A stretch of DNA of 64,000 bases from Pseudomonadota bacterium (GTDB lineage: Bacteria; Pseudomonadota; Alphaproteobacteria; Reyranellales; Reyranellaceae). The notes under the pieces are model-generated. The model saw nothing but the letters and a program-made list of their open reading frames with translations, did no database searches and was not told the DNA's origin. The stretch spans positions 1-64,000 of the forward strand of contig JAFEBU010000073.1 of NCBI GenBank assembly GCA_018242505.1, read 5' to 3'. The translations under genes and the position numbers were made by a program. Shown one piece after another: positions 17,450-24,594 of this stretch (positions within the stretch are counted from its first letter, which is position 1; every line of letters begins with the position of its first letter).

Positions 17450-18062
17450 GTGTGTTGGCGGCTGCGGCCAACCTTTCGATTTCAGCCCATCGGCCGGCCA
17501 TCATGGCAGTGCGCGGCGCAACCCAAGAGCCGCCGATACAGGCGACATTCGGCAAGGCGAGATAGGCTGCTGCGTTATCCTGGTTGATCCCGCCGGTCGG
17601 GCAGAAGCGCACACCGGGCAAAGGCGCCGAGACGGCCTTCAGCCAACCCAGGCCGCCCGCCGCATCGGCAGGGAAGAATTTGAGGAACCGGAACCCTCGT
17701 TCCGCAAGGCCCATCGCCTCCGAAACCGTCTGAACGCCCGGCAGAAACGGAAATCCCGCCGTCGTCACGGCAGTGGCCAGGCCGGGCGTACACCCCGGGC
17801 TGACGCCAAAGCGCGCGCCGGCTCTCCGAGCCTCGCGGAGCTGCGTCTCATGGAGAACCGTACCCGCCCCAACGATTGCATCTGGCACCTCCGTGACGAT
17901 CGCCTTCAGTGCGTCCATCGCCACCGACGTGCGCAAGGTGATCTCGAGCACAGGCAAGCCGCCCTTGACGAGGGCTCGCGCCAGAGGCGCGGCGTCCGCG
18001 ACCCGATCGATCGTCAGGACCGGAATGACCGGTGCGAGAGCAACGATGGCCGCGATATCCAT
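17391..18062 (-). CDS. eda: 2-dehydro-3-deoxyphosphogluconate aldolase
   Basis: A 223-residue class I aldolase of the KDPG/KDPGal/KHG family. Glu in LPVLEITLRT (about 41) and the Schiff-base Lys in FRFLKFFPAD (about 130) are visible, along with GAGTVLHETQ, GCTPGLA and CPTGGINQDN. It cleaves the phosphorylated keto-deoxy acid to pyruvate and glyceraldehyde 3-phosphate. Its ATG at 18062 is 2 bp after the SDR stop, so it is the last gene of a minus-strand operon (sirtuin, TAXI protein, SDR, aldolase). The C-terminus extends about 15 residues beyond the usual end and overlaps kdgK. Confidence 0.9.
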   Translation of the reverse strand: MDIAAIVALAPVIPVLTIDRVADAAPLARALVKGGLPVLEITLRTSVAMDALKAIVTEVPDAIVGAGTVLHETQLREARRAGARFGVSPGCTPGLATAVTTAGFPFLPGVQTVSEAMGLAERGFRFLKFFPADAAGGLGWLKAVSAPLPGVRFCPTGGINQDNAAAYLALPNVACIGGSWVAPRTAMMAGRWAEIERLAAAANTLRREVSLPGGQPGPSSGSE

Positions 18063-18064
18063 CT

Positions 18065-18799
18065 TCAGACGCTCCAGCCGCCGTCGACGACGTTGATCGT
18101 GCCCGTCGTGAAGGCCGACTCGTCGCTTGCCAGATAGACCGCCAGGGCCGCGATTTCCTCGGCAGAGCCGAAACGACCGGTCGGTTGACGTTGCAGGAAG
18201 AACTGTCGGGCGTCGGCACCGCCGCCCAGTCCCGCAATGCGCTCGTCGAGCGAGGGAGTCTGCACCGTGCCGGGACAGATCGCATTGCAGCGGATCCCCT
18301 TGCCCACATAGTCGACGGCTACCGATTTCGTCAGTCCGATGACCGCCGCCTTCGTCGTTCCGTAGACGAAGCGCAAGGCCGCTCCCTTCACGGAGGACGC
18401 CGCCGACGACATGTTCACGATCGAGCCGCTGCCTTTGGCCAGCATGGCCGGCAGGAACGCCTGGATCGTCCAGAACATGCTGCGGACATTGAGATCGAAA
18501 GCGAACCGCCATTGTTCATCGGTGGCGTCGAGCACCGATCCGTGATGGACGAAGCCGGCGCAGTTGAAGAGGACGTCGGCCGTGCCGATGTCCTTTGCCA
18601 GCGCGTCGATCGCCTGCCTGTCCATGACATCGAGTTTCCGGGTCTGGATACCCTCGATGCCCGCCAACGCCTGAAGCTTGGTCGTATCGATATCCGTTGC
18701 CCAGACCACCGCCCCCTCACGGGCAAAAGCGCGAGCGGTCGCCAGGCCGATTCCCTGCCCGGCCGCCGTCGTGACACAAACCTTGCCTTTCAGTCGCAT
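18065..18799 (-). CDS. Short-chain dehydrogenase (sugar or hydroxyacid oxidoreductase)
   Basis: A 244-residue classical SDR: TAAGQGIGLATA nucleotide motif, NCAGFVHHG, catalytic Ser in NMSSAASSVKG, the FVYGTTKAA YxxxK site, and ICPGTVQTPSLDERI. ATDID after the second strand favours NAD. The closest pattern is the DHRS6/2-keto-3-deoxy-L-fuconate dehydrogenase group (VKGA.LRFVYGTTKAAVIGLTKSVA). In this operon it is probably an oxidative step on a sugar or sugar acid before aldol cleavage, but 3-hydroxybutyrate dehydrogenase-like activity cannot be excluded. Confidence 0.82.
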   Translation of the reverse strand: MRLKGKVCVTTAAGQGIGLATARAFAREGAVVWATDIDTTKLQALAGIEGIQTRKLDVMDRQAIDALAKDIGTADVLFNCAGFVHHGSVLDATDEQWRFAFDLNVRSMFWTIQAFLPAMLAKGSGSIVNMSSAASSVKGAALRFVYGTTKAAVIGLTKSVAVDYVGKGIRCNAICPGTVQTPSLDERIAGLGGGADARQFFLQRQPTGRFGSAEEIAALAVYLASDESAFTTGTINVVDGGWSV

Positions 18800-18814
18800 G
18801 CTCCTGCCTTGCTC

Positions 18815-19771
18815 CTACTTGATGAGGCCCTTTTCCTTGTAGAACCTTTCGGCACCGGCATGCAGCGGAATAGAGACCCCGACGAGGGCGGTCTCAAGCC
18901 GAATGTCATGCGCTCTGGCCGGCCCCGATTCCAGCAGCTTGTGGGTCGCCGCGGTCCAAAGCGACGACGTCACCCTGTAAATCACGTCGTCCGGTTGTTT
19001 CGTCGAAGTGACCCAAAGCGCGTGGACGCTGATCGTCTTCACGCCTGGCACTCCTTGGTAGGCTCCGTCTGGAATCTCGTCGGCGACGAAGAATTTGTGC
19101 CGGTCGACCAGCTTCGCGGCTTCCGGACCGGCGATCGGCACGAGATCGATCCCCACGCCCGCCGCGAGACTGGAAATCGTGCTCTGCGGCCAGCCGCTCA
19201 CGTTGAAGAATGCATCCAGCATGTCCCCCCTGAACCTGTCCGCGGCCTGTTGGACCGAAAGATATTCCGCCTTCAGCTCCCGCTCGCCGAGACCGTAAGC
19301 GGCCAGGATCATTCGTGCATCCACCAGGGTGCCGGAACCAGGCTCGTCCAGCGACACGCGCTTGCCGCGCAGGTCGGCCACAGACCGGATGCCCGAACCT
19401 TTGCGAGCGACGAGCTGGATGCTCTCCGGATAGAGGTTCGCAATGGCGCGCAGGGTCTCAACCCGCGGCCGATTTTCGTAGAGACCGGTTCCGCTGTAGG
19501 CCCAATACGCCACATCCGACTGCACGAATGCCGACTGGGCGCTACCGGCAGCGACCGCCGCGACATTGGCCACCGAGCCATTCGACACAATCGTTGCCGC
19601 CACAAAACCCGGAGGATTGGAAATCGCGCTGGCAATGAGCCCACCGATCGGGAAATAGGCCCCAGCCGTGCTGCCGGTCAGGATGCGGAAATACGCCGCG
19701 TCCTGCGCCCGTGCCGCAGCCGTGCCGACGCTCGCCATCGCGGCGGCGAGAACCGATCTGCGGGTGATCAT
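18815..19771 (-). CDS. TAXI-family TRAP transporter solute-binding protein
   Basis: A 318-residue periplasmic protein with a twin-arginine type leader (MITRRSVLAAAMASVGTAAARAQ). The TAXI-family landmarks follow: FRILTGSTAGAYFPIGG, GSAQSAFVQSDVAYWAY, LYPESIQLVARKGSGI, DLRGKRVSLDEPGSGT and TKQPDDVIYRVTSSLW. TAXI proteins bring anions such as glutamate or other carboxylates to a fused TRAP membrane protein. No TRAP permease gene is in the window, so the partner must be elsewhere or the protein is an orphan. It sits between the sirtuin and the SDR in one operon, suggesting the ligand may be a sugar acid. Confidence 0.88.
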   Translation of the reverse strand: MITRRSVLAAAMASVGTAAARAQDAAYFRILTGSTAGAYFPIGGLIASAISNPPGFVAATIVSNGSVANVAAVAAGSAQSAFVQSDVAYWAYSGTGLYENRPRVETLRAIANLYPESIQLVARKGSGIRSVADLRGKRVSLDEPGSGTLVDARMILAAYGLGERELKAEYLSVQQAADRFRGDMLDAFFNVSGWPQSTISSLAAGVGIDLVPIAGPEAAKLVDRHKFFVADEIPDGAYQGVPGVKTISVHALWVTSTKQPDDVIYRVTSSLWTAATHKLLESGPARAHDIRLETALVGVSIPLHAGAERFYKEKGLIK

Positions 19772-19790
19772 GCCAATGGCCGCCGATCGG

Positions 19791-20537
19791 TCAGTTGACG
19801 CCGACGACCCGGCTCATGGTGGGCCCGATCTCGCCATGGACGACCAGGTCGGCAGCGTCGTCCTGATCGGTCGGATCGCGATTGACGATCGCAAGCTTCG
19901 CGCCCTGCCGCTTGGCGATCTGCGGAAAACCCGCCGCCGGATAAACCACGAGGGAGCTGCCCAGCACGATGAACAGGTCGCACGAGGTCGCCTCGTGCTG
20001 GGCCCGCGCCATGGGAATTTCCGGCATCGCCTGGCCGAAGGAAATGGTGGCGGTCTTCACCAGGCCTTCGCACTTGCTGCAGATCGGCAGCATGCCCTTG
20101 TCGAGAAACGCACGTTTGATCGGTTCCAGCTCATGGCGCTGTCCGCAGTCGAGACAACTTGCATAGGTCGTATTGCCGTGGAGCTCGATCACTTTCGAGT
20201 CAGGCACTCCGGAGCGCTGATGAAGGCCATCGACATTCTGGGTGATGATGGCGCTCATGCGTCCCTGCTCGACGAGCTTGGCCAGCGCGCGATGACCGGC
20301 ATTGGGTTCCGCTTTCAGCACCGTCTCGTCGGTCGCAAATTTTCGCCGCCACGACTCGCGCCTCATCTCTTCCGAGGAAACGAAGTCGTCGAAATAGATC
20401 GGTTGATATTTGGTCCAGATACCGCCCGGCGAGCGGAAATCGGGAATGCCCGATTCCGTCGAGATGCCCGCACCGGTAAAGGCGACGATGCGCTTGGCCG
20501 AGGCGATCAAATCGTGCAACCGCTGGATGTTATCCAT
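19791..20537 (-). CDS. Sir2-family NAD-dependent protein deacylase
   Basis: A 248-residue sirtuin. It has FTGAGISTESGIPDFRSPGG (about 20-39), the TQNVDGLHQRSG ribose-binding motif, and catalytic His in VIELHGNTTY. The zinc cysteines appear as two pairs, CLDCGQRH and CSKCEG. C-terminal GSSLVVYPAAGFP completes the NAD fold. It removes acetyl or acyl groups from lysines using NAD. The start at 20537 follows GGAGGG. It is the first gene of an operon with a TAXI protein, an SDR and KDPG aldolase, an unusual setting that might link carbon flux to protein acylation. Confidence 0.92.
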   Translation of the reverse strand: MDNIQRLHDLIASAKRIVAFTGAGISTESGIPDFRSPGGIWTKYQPIYFDDFVSSEEMRRESWRRKFATDETVLKAEPNAGHRALAKLVEQGRMSAIITQNVDGLHQRSGVPDSKVIELHGNTTYASCLDCGQRHELEPIKRAFLDKGMLPICSKCEGLVKTATISFGQAMPEIPMARAQHEATSCDLFIVLGSSLVVYPAAGFPQIAKRQGAKLAIVNRDPTDQDDAADLVVHGEIGPTMSRVVGVN

Positions 20538-20602
20538 GCTTCCCTCCTGCCATTCGATCAAGGCGAAGGCGCGACGCCATTGTGCATGGAAACACCTCCC
20601 TG

Positions 20603-20634
20603 GCGACGCAGATCGCCCGGCAGATCGTCACCAT
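20603..20634 (-). repeat. DehI 3'-end fragment; left copy of an imperfect 32-bp direct repeat (candidate attL)
   Basis: This 32-bp stretch matches 23017-23048 at 29 of 32 positions. On the minus strand both encode the same peptide core, GRMVTICRAICVA here and GKMVTICRAIRVA at the intact DehI-like gene. It is a displaced 3' fragment of a DehI-like gene. The integrase remnant begins about 75 bp to the right. Two of the three mismatches are synonymous. Confidence 0.6.
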
Positions 20635-20709
20635 ACGCCCGAGCCCCGAAGCGAGCGTATAATCCGCTCAGCATAAGCCTTTCTCGCACTGTACCTGTGT
20701 GGGCACGCT

Positions 20710-21284
20710 GTGTGGAGCATGCCTTTCGTACCTCGTTCAACGTCATCAAACCTGGTGGGCGCTGCACGATGTCCCACATCCCTTTCGCAAAGCTCTCGGA
20801 AGACGCTAGCCCGCTCCTTGGAGACCCACGACAAGCCCACCCCGACGCACCTCACCGCCGCCCTGTGGGCCCATGAATGGTCGAGGTTACTTGACAGCAA
20901 GTCCGCCGGGAAGGCTGACGAGGTTGAGGCACGCTTCTGGGCGCGGCTGGTGAAGGAAGCCAAGACCGGCGAAGAGCGCGGGCATCTGATCGACCACATC
21001 GCAACCCTGGCCGAGGATGCGAGCGTTTCAGTGCCCTCAAAGTGAAGCTCGGCCACGACGACCCGCACGTCTTCCACTCAATACGAAAGACCGTGGGGAT
21101 GCCGCTGGAGAACGCTGGGGTTCTGGAGAACGTCGTGGCGGACCTACTCGGCCACACCAAGCTCCGGATCACCTGCAACATCTACAGCGGCGGCGCGTCG
21201 CTGGAGGTCAAGCGGGCTGCGATGGAAAAACTAGAGTATCCCCGACCACTCCAATTCGAGGTCAATTGCGAGGCTCCACTATAA
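20710..21284 (+). pseudogene. Tyrosine recombinase (integrase) remnant with internal deletion
   Basis: Two fragments abut in different frames. The first (20710-21045) looks like an integrase N-terminus: RKTLARSLETHDK, LTAALWAHEWSRLL, EVEARFWARLVKEA. The second, from about 21021 to 21284, is the recombinase C-terminus: ERFSALKVKLG, VFHSIRKTV with catalytic His and Arg, ADLLGHTKLRIT with the second His, and nucleophile Tyr in CNIYSGG. The middle of the protein, including the first catalytic arginine, is missing. The gene therefore cannot encode an active enzyme. It lies beside the left repeat copy and points away from it. Confidence 0.8.
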
Positions 21285-21429
21285 GGGCCAGTTGAAGTCT
21301 GCCGGCAATCCCACCCATAAGCACGACATCAGAAAGGCCATTCACTTGCAACTGGCGACGCCGTGGAGGCAGAAACCGTTGGGGCGGGGTCCTGCTCCGC
21401 GCGCAGAAGGCAATGGATGCAACTTGGCG

Positions 21430-21612
21430 CTAGTCGTCGCGGAGGCTCCCGAAGAACGACACCCGTCGCTTTCGGTTCTGGGCGCCGGCCTGCTCGCGGA
21501 CATTGGAGAGATCAACGTCCTCCATTCGCTTCCTGAGATAGCACCTTCCCACGACACCGAGGACAAGGAACGGCGTGACGTAGATCGCGAATGTAACGAG
21601 AGCCTTCATCAT
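21430..21612 (-). CDS. Small single-span membrane protein, unknown
   Basis: A 60-residue frame with two start ATGs (21612, 21609), preceded by GGAGAG at a suitable distance. It encodes one hydrophobic segment (ALVTFAIYVTPFLVLGVVG, about residues 5-23) followed by a basic, polar tail rich in Arg/Lys with the motif DVDLSNVREQAGAQNRKRR. I do not recognise the family. It lies inside the decayed element between the integrase remnant and the SnoaL pseudogene and may be an element-borne gene that is still intact. Confidence 0.5.
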   Translation of the reverse strand: MMKALVTFAIYVTPFLVLGVVGRCYLRKRMEDVDLSNVREQAGAQNRKRRVSFFGSLRDD

Positions 21613-21823
21613 CACGCGTCTCTCCGCGCGGCGCTCCACCTGTCGACCACCAGGGCAGCCTAGCGTCGCTCTATGGAGGCAAGGATAGTCCTCAAGTCCC
21701 CTCATGTCTCTCGCGGCCACGCCCTCTGGCCGGCCAAGCACCACCATCTGGGGGACCTTGGGGCACGAAGAAGGCCCCGGCAGTCGCCCGCCAAGGCCCT
21801 CATGCTCGCTTGGTCGGCGTGTC

Positions 21824-22020
21824 CTACAGCTCCCCGGGCGGCACGATGCACACCACCTCGTCGCCCCTGCCTAGTCGCCAACCGTCTTCGTTGGTCGCCA
21901 CCTCGCTGCCCTCAACTTGGGATGCAGGATGAGGTTGTAGACCTCAGTGAAGACGCGGACGTCATTGGCCAGAACCATGTCGACGACGCCGTCTCCATAC
22001 TCCGATGCAGCCAGTTGCAC
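21824..22020 (-). pseudogene. Frameshifted small ORF, unknown
   Basis: From a GTG at 22020 the minus strand reads QLAASEYGDGVVDMVLAND, then VRVFTEVYNLILHPKL, before running to TAG. One frame over, the sequence continues as EVATNEDGWRLGRGDEVVC and ends IVPPGEL-stop at 21824. Both halves look like real protein, and joining them with a single frameshift gives one product of about 65 residues. No family was recognised. Confidence 0.4.
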
Positions 22021-22078
22021 GCTGTTCTACTCTCATGGCGCCGCTGAAGGCGGCTTCAAGGAGAGAAGCTGCGTGCGA

Positions 22079-22293
22079 TCATCGAGCGATTGCAGTCTTG
22101 ATGCCTCCACAGGTGGAACCGTCCATGCGCGTGGGAGCGATGCCGGGGCGGTCCTTGTGAACGCCCATCAATTCGGCCGCGCAGGCCTCTCGCGTCACGG
22201 TTCGACGCAACTTGGAATGAGATCATACTGGTGTTCGTGCCAAACTCGCTCCCATCGGTCGAATAGGTCATGAACCTCGGACTCATTGGTCAT
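22079..22293 (-). pseudogene. SnoaL-like (NTF2-fold) protein, decayed
   Basis: ATG 22293 opens MTNESEVHDLFDRWERVW, then HEHQYDLIPSCVEP and a stop at 22195. In the next frame VTREACAAELMGVHKDRPGI and APTRMDGST follow to a stop at 22079. The order matches the N-terminal half of SnoaL-like polyketide-cyclase/ester-cyclase proteins, where an RxxWxRVW helix is followed by a VxP segment and a TREA..AE.M.V...RPdi helix. About ten residues at the junction and the whole C-terminal half are lost. Confidence 0.6.
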
Positions 22294-22468
22294 TGAAGCC
22301 CCCTACCGCTCCCAGCTATTCAGCCTTCATCCTCATCGGATCGAAGCAGCGCCGCCGCTTGAGCCACTCACTCCGGGGTCTCGCTGCTGGACAGGGAGAT
22401 ATTAGTTGGCTCGTCCATCATTTGCCCTCCCCAGAGTACATGATCATCCTTGCAGCACCGAGAATAGC

Positions 22469-22918
22469 CTAATCGCCGTCAATGCTGTCCTTGATGAAGT
22501 CTTTCAGCTCTTCCGCTGCGTCGCCCAGACCCGCAGCCTTGATGATCGACTTTAGCAACGTGTCGATCGCATCGAGGAGCCTCCTCAGTATGCCCTTCCC
22601 GCTCGCCAAATATTGCTCATTGAGATAGCGGATCACTTCCAGCTTGAAGCCGAGCTGTCGCCCCGACAGGCCATGTTCCCGCAAGCGCTCAGGGCTGGCG
22701 TCGCTAATGGCTACAGCGAGCCCCTCGAAGATCGGTCTTCCCTCTTCCCAGGCAGGCCCCATGAACCCCAGCAGCCGTTCGACGAAGAGCGGGGTTCCCG
22801 TTGGGTCGCGGCCCTCTCGGACCAACTCGTCCAGGAAATCACGCACCGAGATGACGAATTGGTACAAGACTGGCCGGGGGTCCGTAGCCGGGTCGTAGAC
22901 AGGAACTATCAGCGGCAT
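22469..22918 (-). CDS. Hypothetical acidic protein of the decayed element
   Basis: A frame of about 149 residues from ATG 22918, which is preceded by GAGGA. It is acidic, probably largely helical, with FVISVRDFLDELVREGRD near the N-terminus and an amphipathic C-terminal region (LLDAIDTLLKSIIKAAGLG and EELKDFIKDSIDGD). No signal peptide or clear membrane span. I do not recognise it. It lies at the right end of the integrative-element remnant, next to the 3' end of the DehI-like gene; an intact frame here suggests relatively recent cargo. A GTG at 22957 would add 13 residues. Confidence 0.55.
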   Translation of the reverse strand: MPLIVPVYDPATDPRPVLYQFVISVRDFLDELVREGRDPTGTPLFVERLLGFMGPAWEEGRPIFEGLAVAISDASPERLREHGLSGRQLGFKLEVIRYLNEQYLASGKGILRRLLDAIDTLLKSIIKAAGLGDAAEELKDFIKDSIDGD

Positions 22919-22991
22919 GTCGGTATCCTCGTTGGCTGCGGTCTTCTGTGTGGACACCCCGTGTGGATGTCAAAACTCGACACCTCAAAAG

Positions 22992-23786
22992 TTAATATTT
23001 TCCGATGTTTCCACGTGCGACGCGGATCGCCCGACAGATGGTCACCATCTTGCCGATCGCTGTATCGACGAATGCGGCAATTCCGGCTTCGATCTCGGCG
23101 GCGCGCACCGGCCGGTCGGCCGCGATGGCGCATGCAAGAGTCCTGGCCTGCTGTCGGGCGGCCGCCTTGTTGGATGCAATCGATCGCTCGAGCGTGCCGT
23201 CCGCTTCGACCGGTGCAAGAACCTGCTCCACCTTCCGCAGGAAGCCGGGCGCATGCGCCAGATGGCGGTACATGCTGGCAAGGATGACCTGCTGCGGATC
23301 GCCGAAACGATTGAGCCTCAACACCAACGCCCAGGTTTCCGCCGACGTATCTTCCGGCGAGGCAAGCTTGGGCAGGACAATATCCGGCGCCGGCAGGCGC
23401 GGCCCGGCCGCGGGAGCATCCTCCCGCACGGGCTCGCCCCGCAGGAAGGCGACCAGCGCACCGAGCGCAAGAAGATTGACGGTGTTGGAGTGATCGTAGC
23501 TTGCCAGCACCGCGTCAACGCTCGCCGGCTCCTGTCCTGCCAGCGAACCCAGAACAGGCAAACTCATCCCGTGCCGGAAACGAATGGCAGCCTGGTCGAC
23601 CATGCCCCGCGCATAAAGCGGCTTCACCGTCGCCCAGGCCCACGACAACGCGCCGTCGATTGTCGCGAGATGACGCCAGACGAGGTTCACGACCTTCACG
23701 CCGACCGTCACGCGGATATCGCTGAACAGCTCCGCCGTCGCGCCCGTCGCCTCCACCTCGGTGATGGCCGGAAAAGGATCGCTCAC
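22992..23786 (-). CDS. DehI-like (haloacid dehalogenase DehI family) protein
   Basis: All-helical protein of about 264 residues. The first repeat carries ELFSDIRVTVGVKVVNLVWR followed by HLATIDGALSWAWATVKPLY. The second carries QQVILASMYRHLAHAPGFLR, in the arrangement of DehI-type enzymes, with ASYDHSNTVNLLALGAL between them. DehI enzymes hydrolyse 2-haloalkanoic acids, but many homologues have unknown substrates, so only family membership is claimed. The GTG start at 23786 is 4 bp after the stop of the upstream enoyl-CoA-hydratase-like gene. The last 20 codons are duplicated, imperfectly, at 20603-20634 across a decayed mobile element. Confidence 0.6.
   Translation of the reverse strand: MSDPFPAITEVEATGATAELFSDIRVTVGVKVVNLVWRHLATIDGALSWAWATVKPLYARGMVDQAAIRFRHGMSLPVLGSLAGQEPASVDAVLASYDHSNTVNLLALGALVAFLRGEPVREDAPAAGPRLPAPDIVLPKLASPEDTSAETWALVLRLNRFGDPQQVILASMYRHLAHAPGFLRKVEQVLAPVEADGTLERSIASNKAAARQQARTLACAIAADRPVRAAEIEAGIAAFVDTAIGKMVTICRAIRVARGNIGKY
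23017..23048 (-). repeat. Right copy of the 32-bp direct repeat, inside dehI 3' end (candidate attR)
   Basis: It matches 20603-20634 with three mismatches and forms the codons for the MVTICRAIRVA region of the DehI-like protein. Insertion of an element at the 3' end of a gene, restoring its reading frame, is a common mode for tyrosine recombinases. Confidence 0.55.
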
Positions 23787-23790
23787 GCGC

Positions 23791-24585
23791 TCAGCGGCCT
23801 TTGAAGACCGGCTTGCGCTTTTCCATGAAGGCGCGGCGGCCCTCGACATAATCCTCCGAAGCGAAGCATTCACCGACCAGTTGTGCAACGCCATGGAAGT
23901 CGGGCTTGCCGTCGAGCCGTGTCAGTTCTTCAACCGTACGCTTTACGGCATGCATGGTAAGCGGCGCGTTCTCGCCGATGCGCCTGCAATAATCGTCGAC
24001 ATAAGTGTCGAGCTCGGCATCCGGTACGACGCGATTGACCAGCCCCATGGCCAGCGCCTCCTGGGCGCTGAACAGCCTGCCGGTATAGAAAATCTCCTTG
24101 GCGAAGGAAGGTCCGACGACGTTCATCAGGGCTTGGATGCCGGCAGCGCGATACCCCAGCCCGAGCTTGGCGGCCGGCACGCCGAACTTTGCATTTTCGG
24201 CTGCGATACGAATGTCACAGGTGAGCGCGATCGCCACGCCGCCGCCCACGCAGTAGCCGCGAATGCGCGCGATCGTCGGCTTGGAGCATTTGACCAGGCG
24301 GGAATTCGCCACCTCCCCGATCTTGTCGTAGTGCGCCACCTGCTCGGGCGTGGAACGCGCCTGCTCGAACTCGGAGATATCGGCACCGGACACGAAGGCC
24401 TTGTCGCCGGCACCGGTGACGACGACAACGCGGATCGCCGGATCGTTCTCGAATTCCTCGAGGATCACCGGGATGGCTTCCCACATGTCCGACGAGGTGG
24501 CGTTGTGGCGTTCCGGCTTGTTGAAGACGAGACGGCCGATCGGACCGTCCTTCTCCGCGATCATCCGGGGTGTAGGACTGATCAT
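23791..24585 (-). CDS. Crotonase-fold protein (enoyl-CoA hydratase/isomerase family)
   Basis: A 264-residue crotonase superfamily member. It has the oxyanion-hole segments KAFVSGADISEFE and RGYCVGGGVAIALTCDIRIA, then AKFGVPAAKLGLGY and C-terminal HAVKRTVEEL. Both glutamates that catalyse hydration in true enoyl-CoA hydratases are replaced: GGGVAIA instead of GGG.ELA, and PAAKLGL instead of PE..LG. It is therefore unlikely to be a standard hydratase. The start at 24585 follows GAGGAGG, 9 bp after the stop of the CoA-transferase gene. It is the middle gene of a CoA-transferase, crotonase, DehI-like operon; the substrate is unknown. Confidence 0.85.
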   Translation of the reverse strand: MISPTPRMIAEKDGPIGRLVFNKPERHNATSSDMWEAIPVILEEFENDPAIRVVVVTGAGDKAFVSGADISEFEQARSTPEQVAHYDKIGEVANSRLVKCSKPTIARIRGYCVGGGVAIALTCDIRIAAENAKFGVPAAKLGLGYRAAGIQALMNVVGPSFAKEIFYTGRLFSAQEALAMGLVNRVVPDAELDTYVDDYCRRIGENAPLTMHAVKRTVEELTRLDGKPDFHGVAQLVGECFASEDYVEGRRAFMEKRKPVFKGR

Positions 24586-24594
24586 GCTCCCTCC

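Noticed and set aside
18032..19798. A 588-codon plus-strand frame across the SDR and TAXI genes
   Set aside because: Composition is that of antisense sequence; both minus-strand genes are unequivocal.
22294..22468. Short minus-strand frame beginning MMDEPTNISLSSSETPE after GGGGAGGG
   Set aside because: It stops after 17 codons; a frameshift would extend it slightly, but no family could be recognised.
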